Positions 61,404 to 64,000 of a stretch of 64,000 bases of DNA are shown here, piece after piece. A model generated the notes under the pieces. The model was not told the DNA's origin. It was given only the letters and a program-made list of their open reading frames with translations, and ran no database searches. Source of the stretch: Coprococcus eutactus (GTDB lineage Bacteria > Bacillota > Clostridia > Lachnospirales > Lachnospiraceae). Each line of letters begins with the position of its first letter. The stretch's first letter is position 1. The stretch covers positions 2,807,001-2,871,000 of the forward strand of contig NZ_CP102278.1 of NCBI RefSeq assembly GCF_025149915.1. Reading direction: 5' to 3'. A program made the position numbers and the translations under genes.

Positions 61404-61660
61404 GGATCACGGTTAGTAGCCCTATCCACCTGCCTCTCCATGTCGAGATACATTTTAAGGCACGATATCAAGGGTAAAATAGCTAACAGACTTCCTATTT
61501 TTCCCAAAATCCACGAAGATCATCCTGCATTTTATGCAGAAAAATCGACCCTGTCTCCAAACATTCCGCATATTCGCGGCTGCATCCCTGCAATTTGAAA
61601 CAAAGTCGATTTATTCTAACATATAATCATTGGTAATGATATATATTTTCATTTAATTCT
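61404..61660 (-). other. Structured region upstream of the potA operon
   Basis: Several inverted repeats cluster here: CTGCAT-TTT-ATGCAG at 61525-61539, and an eight-base perfect pair AAATCGAC (61542-61549) and GTCGATTT (61605-61612). Inside that pair, CCGC...GCGG lies at 61566-61579. Such nesting of pairings suggests a folded RNA on one strand, or a protein-binding region, between the small membrane gene and potA. I recognise no known riboswitch class. A plus-strand frame (61440-61589, 49 codons) also crosses it, without a binding site. Confidence 0.4.
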
Positions 61661-61782
61661 TTAACAAAACAGGTCGTTACCTGTTATTTCATTCTGAACA
61701 ATTCCGGAATGACTCAAGAGGCAGTCACATTTTACTGAATCCATCAAATCCGAATCACTATTCAGATAATAGCTAATAAATT

Positions 61783-61863
61783 CTAGATCAGAAGTACCGC
61801 CAGCTGCACCAGTGCTGACAGCCATATGAGAACCACCAGATATATCTTTGCCGCTTTTGTCAT
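61783..61863 (-). CDS. Possible 26-residue membrane peptide
   Basis: An ATG at 61861-61863 preceded by TGGAGG at eight bases encodes MTKAAKIYLVVLIWLSALVQ and then LAVLLI and a stop: one membrane helix with a short basic N-terminus. The binding site is among the best in the region. It might be a genuine small membrane peptide or the first part of a gene disrupted by frameshift, since an overlapping frame stays open for another 40 codons (to 61661). Confidence 0.45.
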   Translation of the reverse strand: MTKAAKIYLVVLIWLSALVQLAVLLI

Positions 61864-61968
61864 GTCGAACCTCCACACACATCCCTTTTACAACTTGTTA
61901 TTATTATGTTCTACGAGAGGGATTTTATGCCTGAACAGGCACAAGTTTACGCAAAGATCGTGCAAAAA

Positions 61969-62862
61969 TCATCTGATGATACTTCTTTCCGTTTTCCCAT
62001 ATTTCCATGTATATACATACGTAAGCTTCATCTGCCCGTGCTCTGACTGCCATTCAAGATGTCCGTCTTTCATCCGAAAATCTATGCTCAGCTTGTCCGT
62101 GTCTATCTCTCCTGGCTGGTATGTTCCATCTTGGCCGTCACGAGATGCATCGCTTATACCAGCGACCTCGTATCTCACCTTCTCAACATCCGCCTCCACC
62201 TGCGCTTTGGCCATGTAACCAGCCGCAGAAAACATAGCCAGATCAAAAATCACGGATACAAAGCCAGCCAAAAGTATAGTCATAATCTTCTTAAACAGAT
62301 AGGTTCTTACCTTTCTGTCATCGACTGGTTCAAGCCTTCCTCTATATTTTCTATTGTCAGACTGTCTATAATATACAACTGCCCCAGCCACCCAGAATAC
62401 AACAACAATACACAGGCATATTCCAGGAAGCGACACTCCGGGGAGCCAGCGCCACCACCCTACATAATACTTTATGACCACCACTGCAAAACAAAGTGCA
62501 CATGCAGCCGTGATACATGCTGATATCACGCTATCCCTGTCCCTTCCATCAACGATGCAATAATCTTCTCGTTCTCTCGGCAGATTTTCTAGCACACAAT
62601 TATATTTCCTTCTGTCATCTGGAACCTCATATCCGGCCTTGCCCAGTTCTCTCAGGTACAGCCATGCGTCCAGGCAGGCAAGCCACAAACCAGCCATAGG
62701 GCAAAATGTTATAACACCCGTAACCATCATAACATCGCAAAATGTACTGACAATATCATCAAAAAACACACCACAGATCATTCCTGCAAGTGTAGGAACA
62801 GATACCACCACCGCGGTGGTCAGAATTATACGCATTACGCGTCTGTCATATTTTATCTTCAT
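61969..62862 (-). CDS. Membrane protein of unknown function
   Basis: A 297-residue protein with five or six membrane helices: two near the N-terminus (residues 10-32, 40-64), two in the middle (115-132, 142-162) and one near 195-215. A soluble C-terminal part of about 75 residues contains AQVEADVEKVRYEVAG, DKLSIDFRMKDGHLEWQSE and LTYVYTWKYGK. A charged loop (YEVPDDRRKYNCVLENLPRE) separates the helix pairs. I recognise no family. The C-terminal strand-rich part faces either side. Upstream sequence lacks a strong binding site. The downstream neighbour is the small peptide gene. Confidence 0.65.
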   Translation of the reverse strand: MKIKYDRRVMRIILTTAVVVSVPTLAGMICGVFFDDIVSTFCDVMMVTGVITFCPMAGLWLACLDAWLYLRELGKAGYEVPDDRRKYNCVLENLPREREDYCIVDGRDRDSVISACITAACALCFAVVVIKYYVGWWRWLPGVSLPGICLCIVVVFWVAGAVVYYRQSDNRKYRGRLEPVDDRKVRTYLFKKIMTILLAGFVSVIFDLAMFSAAGYMAKAQVEADVEKVRYEVAGISDASRDGQDGTYQPGEIDTDKLSIDFRMKDGHLEWQSEHGQMKLTYVYTWKYGKTERSIIR

Positions 62863-62914
62863 ACGACTTTACCCCATTTTCGAACATCAAATAACTTATT
62901 ATCTCCTACCTGCA

Positions 62915-64000
62915 CTACATCAATGCCAGCCCCACAAACATCTTAACTGCTGTCTCTATGATCTCATCCGGGAACTCGAATCCCGCCGTGTGGAGCTGGG
63001 CATGATCCTCACCATCACCTATGCCAAAGAATGCCCCCTTTGTCTCCTGCAGATAGTATCCGAAGTCCTCCGACCACCTCATCGGCTCAGCAAGTTCTGT
63101 GACCACAATATTCTGGTCAGCAGCACATTTTCTCAGTTTGTCCACATTCACAGCATGATTTTCCGTTGCCGGGAACCGCTCTATCTCCTGTATATCAAGG
63201 GTGAAGCCCCCATCGTCCGCAGTATTTTGTGCAATCTGCTTTATCTCATCCACATACCCGGCAAATATCTTTTCTCTCTCAGCCCTCACCGTCATGCGCA
63301 GCGTTCCTTCTGATGCAGCCACACCGTAATTGGCACTTCCAATATCCATTCCGATGAGCGTCATCCTGACAAATCCCCTGCTGCGATTGTACTCCTCCGT
63401 AAGCTTCTCTACCTCCAGCAACAGCCTGGCAAGCGCAGGTCCCGGATTCTTTCCCGCCTCAGGATATGCCGCATGGCTGGCAGCACCAGCCATATGTATC
63501 TCAAGCCCCGTTGATGCGCATGCAAATGTTCCATCTATCGTCAGCACATGATTTCTCGGATATCCCGGTATGTTATGAAGTCCATAAACCTCACCTATAT
63601 TCTTCTCAACTATAAGATCTCTGCACAGCCTTGCCCCGGCACCAATCTCCTCGCCGGGCTGGAAAATGAAATAGACGTCCCTGTTAATTATCTGATTCTG
63701 GCAAATCACTCCAGAATTGTCATTTATATCACACACATGCGTATTTCCGCATTTTTCCATTGCACGGGACAGCCAGGCCGCAGCCCCACATAATATACTG
63801 CTATGTCCATCATGCCCGCAGTAATGTCCCGGCTTTCCATCCTGCCCACACACTGCATCCATGTCTGCCCTAAACGCGATCGGCGTTCTTTCTTCATCCC
63901 CTATTATGTCATAAGAAGATTTCAGCACCGCATAAAACCAAGCACCTCTATCCACGATCTCAAGGTCAGTATTCTCCCTGAGAAACGACATGAGCATCGC
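62915..64000 (-). CDS. M20-family amidohydrolase (N-terminus beyond window)
   Basis: At least 361 residues of a peptidase M20/amidohydrolase of the N-acyl-amino-acid or IAA-amino-acid hydrolase type. Metal ligands are visible in FRADMDAV, HYCGHDGHSS, FQPGEEIGAGAR (catalytic Glu-Glu), VYGLHNIPGYPRN and the C-terminal AQLHTAGFEFPDE. The dimerisation domain lies between (GLEIHMAGAASHAAYPE, AAREGTLRMTVRAE area). The frame is open to the window edge, and the family's N-terminal RRxxHxxPE segment is not present, so the start lies outside. Cys-Gly-His spacing suggests a two-metal active site. Substrate is unknown. It is cytosolic. Confidence 0.88.
   Translation of the reverse strand, partial: AMLMSFLRENTDLEIVDRGAWFYAVLKSSYDIIGDEERTPIAFRADMDAVCGQDGKPGHYCGHDGHSSILCGAAAWLSRAMEKCGNTHVCDINDNSGVICQNQIINRDVYFIFQPGEEIGAGARLCRDLIVEKNIGEVYGLHNIPGYPRNHVLTIDGTFACASTGLEIHMAGAASHAAYPEAGKNPGPALARLLLEVEKLTEEYNRSRGFVRMTLIGMDIGSANYGVAASEGTLRMTVRAEREKIFAGYVDEIKQIAQNTADDGGFTLDIQEIERFPATENHAVNVDKLRKCAADQNIVVTELAEPMRWSEDFGYYLQETKGAFFGIGDGEDHAQLHTAGFEFPDEIIETAVKMFVGLALM

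Noticed and set aside
61440..61589. 49-codon plus-strand frame through the potA upstream region
   Set aside because: Protein-like in part, but no binding site and covered by inverted repeats; kept only as part of the structured region.
61661..61882. 73-codon minus-strand frame overlapping the 26-residue peptide
   Set aside because: The shorter frame has a much better binding site at the right distance; the longer frame starts before that site.

Overview
The window reads as a chromosomal segment of an anaerobic, moderately low-GC Firmicute, most likely a Lachnospiraceae (Clostridia). Pointers are strong AGGAGG ribosome binding sites, a T-box leader in front of valS, many hybrid histidine kinases, a lipoprotein serpin of the gut-Firmicute kind, KtrAB potassium uptake, and protein families that I associate with Lachnospiraceae (DUF5684, DUF5716, DUF5717, small 'IYKW' XRE proteins). 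Species cannot be fixed from the sequence. Most genes lie on the minus strand. No rRNA, tRNA, CRISPR array or intact insertion sequence was seen.

Layout. 1-3.6 kb: 5' end of a secreted repeat protein, then an iron alcohol dehydrogenase and a PucR-type regulator whose facing 5' ends are both missing (a deletion across their shared promoter), then lrgAB. 3.9-11 kb: Ca2+-type P-ATPase, amtB-PII operon, zinc-dependent phospholipase-like protein and an EamA transporter. 11.2-16.7 kb: a block with different codon use carrying ktrB-ktrA-small membrane gene-kdpD-kdpE, bordered by gene remnants, and probably acquired. 16.8-23 kb: a short Dxs-like enzyme with a MerR regulator, a mini-XRE gene, housekeeping hypotheticals, a serpin and a truncated signal peptidase. 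23.3-30.4 kb: two hybrid kinases and a Cache/HD-GYP/receiver protein, suggesting a phosphorelay tied to cyclic-di-GMP breakdown. 30.7-36.8 kb: small accessory genes, a frameshifted SUKH/Syd-like gene and an AAA/DUF4143 ATPase. 36.9-45.9 kb: RNA modification (RlmD and RlmL types), RdgB, a phosphodiesterase, a papain-like protease, a rhodanese, and T-box-controlled valS.

46-52.9 kb holds the most interesting locus: an operon of a 1188-residue multi-domain protein, an actin/Hsp70-fold ATPase and a TPR-like protein. The ATPase has a long acidic, repeat-bearing tail that ends in a peptide (IPAYLRGQ) closely resembling the C-terminal conserved peptide of FtsZ (IPAFLRKQ in E. coli). That suggests, as inference, a link to the division machinery. 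The locus also has a promoter overlapped by an inverted repeat and a tandem hairpin repeat that duplicates a ribosome binding site.

52.9-64 kb: an aminotransferase and phosphoribosyltransferase pair, an Rpn-like PD-(D/E)XK protein with a coiled-coil tail, a complete potABCD polyamine operon with two regulatory-looking RNA structures, small membrane genes and the 3' part of an M20 amidohydrolase. Two dispersed repeat families, a GGGGACGG palindrome and a 74-77 base double-hairpin element, sit between genes and in two places have become the end of a coding sequence.
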